Assembly: GCA_963576735.1 (NCBI GenBank)
Contig: OY755170.1
Span: forward strand, 13,810,567-13,874,566
DNA: 64,000 nucleotides
Direction: 5' to 3'
Source of the DNA: Bedellia somnulentella
Taxonomy: Eukaryota > Arthropoda > Insecta > Lepidoptera > Bedelliidae
The position numbers and the translations under genes are program-made. This document shows, in pieces, positions 62,640-64,000 of this stretch. The notes beneath the pieces were generated by a model that ran no database searches, had not been told where the DNA came from, and saw only the letters and a program-made list of their open reading frames with translations. Numbering within the stretch: the stretch's first letter is position 1; every line of letters starts with the position of its first letter.

Positions 62640-64000
62640 ACTTTATTAGACGCACAACATGGTACATATTATGTTAGTAAAGCTTACATCTATTGTTAGT
62701 TGGTACATCTAAAACTTAATCTAAGAACATGATTGGTCACGTGTACGTCCGGCGATGAGGTGGGGGCGGCACATGCCGCTCGCCGCACCGGCGCACGTAC
62801 ACGCAGTCGTACCGGTCCGCAAGCGCGGCCAGCAGCGGGTTGTTGCTGGCGCGCACCCGACACAGCAGCGAGGCGGCCCGCTTCCGCATCGTGGCATGGA
62901 AGCAGTCCGTGCGGGCTTCCACAAACATGCCTGACGCGCTGCAGTGCCGGGGAAGCCGCAACAAAGCCCGCATCGCATTATTGTACTGGACGCGGAGGTC
63001 GCTGTACGCTCGCTGCGTATACACCGCCCACAGACTGCAGGTGTACATACTCGTGCAAAAGGCTTTAAACAGTGTTACTTTAGCTTCGTATGAGCATTCA
63101 ACAAATCTACGGGCAATCATATTCGCCCTCACGGACAGCGCCCTCCGCTCCCTGTCAATATCCTCATCATCTTTGAGGTCAGATGTTACAATGTGCCCCA
63201 AGTACTTAAATTTGTCAACCTGGGCAAGACTAAAATCGTTTAGCTGTATTGGCGGCACATTGTCAAATCTACGACACCTCTGCGACCTAAAAACCATAAC
63301 AACACTTTTTTTTACATTGTATATCAAGCCATGTGACTTGACAAATCTTTCACACATTAACAGTAGGTCCCTCAGACCGCCTACTGATGCGCTCAGCAGA
63401 ACCATGTCGTCTGCGTAACTCAAATTGTTGTAACAAACTCCGTCCAAGTGCAGCCCGACATGGGTTCTGCTGAGGTCATCAATCAACGTTTTTATATAAA
63501 TTAAAAAGAGCGGGAGAGCTCAGGCCACCCTGTCGCACACCACACTCTAGTTTGTAGGGATCCGACAACGTTTTCGACCATCTAACACAATTGATTTGAT
63601 TGTCGTACCAATACTTTAGGGTAGTAATCAATTCTTTAGGCATACCTGTGGCTTGAAGTTTTGGCCATAAAAGATCGTAGGAAACTAAGTCGAAAGCTTT
63701 GGGCAGGTCGAGGAAGCAAGCGTAGACCGTTGTTTTTCTGTCGATATAGTATCCCACGGCGCGCTTAAGACACAGTACTGCACTTTCGGTTGATAACCCG
63801 GGCCTAAACCCAAACTGATTGTCATGAATATTAAGAAAAGTCTGCAGCCGCGCATTAAGCAAGCCATCAAACACCTTTGCTACTACCGTTGCCAAGGAAA
63901 TTAGCCTAAAGTTATTTTTGTCAGACAAATCACCGGTCTTATTTTTAACAATAGGCACAACGAGAGTCTTTAACATAGCATAAGGAAGGTAAGAGTGACT
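62640..64000 (-). pseudogene. LINE reverse transcriptase, GC-rich, cut by the window edge
   Basis: Minus-strand coding from the right edge: LKTLVVPIVKNKTGDLSDKN, FRLISLATVVAKVFDGLLNA, DNQFGFRPGLSTESAVLCLK, CFLDLPKAFDLVSYDLLWPK (first RT Asp) and CGVRQGGLSSPALFNLY. A frameshift near 63490-63510 follows, then IDDLSRTHVGLHLDGVCYNN, LSYADDMVLLSASVGGLRDL (YADD active site), YNVKKSVVMVFRSQRC and FKYLGHIVTSDLKDDEDIDR, to a stop at 62737. The 3' end is near 62640 (AATAAAACTTTATTAGACGC on the plus strand). The motif order is that of CR1/L2/Jockey-group non-LTR elements; I cannot fix the clade. The N-terminal part lies beyond the edge. Its high GC sets it apart from the surroundings and, with only one frameshift seen, suggests a recent arrival. 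Confidence 0.85.

Noticed and set aside
62733..63418. Plus-strand ORFs of 111 and 192 codons near the right edge
   Set aside because: They are antisense shadows of the GC-rich LINE frame on the minus strand.

Overview
The window looks like nuclear DNA of a moth or butterfly. It is AT-rich, has intron-split genes with GT...AG junctions, and is crowded with interspersed repeats of kinds I associate with Lepidoptera: RTE-like LINEs with (GTAT)n tails, tRNA-derived SINEs, a Helitron relic, short foldback elements, and repeats ending in the 'GTCGCGGG.ACCAGCTAGT' type of tail. No bacterial operons, CRISPR arrays or rRNA operons are present. The species assignment is inference from repeat style and gene content.

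Two host genes are supported, transcribed away from each other. (1) On the minus strand, six coding exons between 17132 and 202 encode the first 333 residues of a conserved multi-pass membrane protein of unknown function. The gene runs off the left edge. All five introns keep frame and have GT...AG ends. (2) On the plus strand, ten coding exons between 37806 and 57422 encode a complete 520-residue orthologue of RSPRY1, a RING-finger and SPRY-domain protein. The exon phases close perfectly and the protein ends in a C3HC4 RING. About 4.9 kb after its stop codon is free of recognisable repeats and is probably a long 3' UTR plus downstream sequence. The 20 kb between the two genes is repeat-filled and I found no convincing gene in it.

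Everything else is mostly mobile DNA. A SINE-like family of about 250 bp (called SINE A here) occurs in roughly 30 whole or broken copies on both strands. SINE B is tRNA-derived with about 350 bp and eight copies; SINE C and SINE D are tRNA-like. One element at 3322-3660 has a head derived from 5S rRNA. The RTE-like LINE occurs as about ten 5'-truncated copies. RTE, SINE A and SINE B share the same kind of 3' end: a tiny CCCC-loop-GGGG hairpin, then GCGTGA, then short AT-rich tandem repeats. This suggests one retrotransposition machinery mobilises all three. Other LINE relics, a dead Tc1/mariner copy (52200-53230), a Helitron N-terminal ORF (1723-2352) and several foldback elements are also present.

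The most striking locus lies in RSPRY1 intron 5 (43348-49707). A Transib transposon (45539-48256), from the superfamily that gave rise to RAG1, has ends beginning with the exact V(D)J heptamer CACAGTG, a 5-bp CGTCG target duplication, and the two ends of a RAG1-like transposase whose catalytic core has been deleted. It sits inside a short palindromic element whose empty counterpart is at positions 84-165. It is in turn interrupted by an RTE copy with a 13-bp target duplication and a 5' inversion (twin priming).
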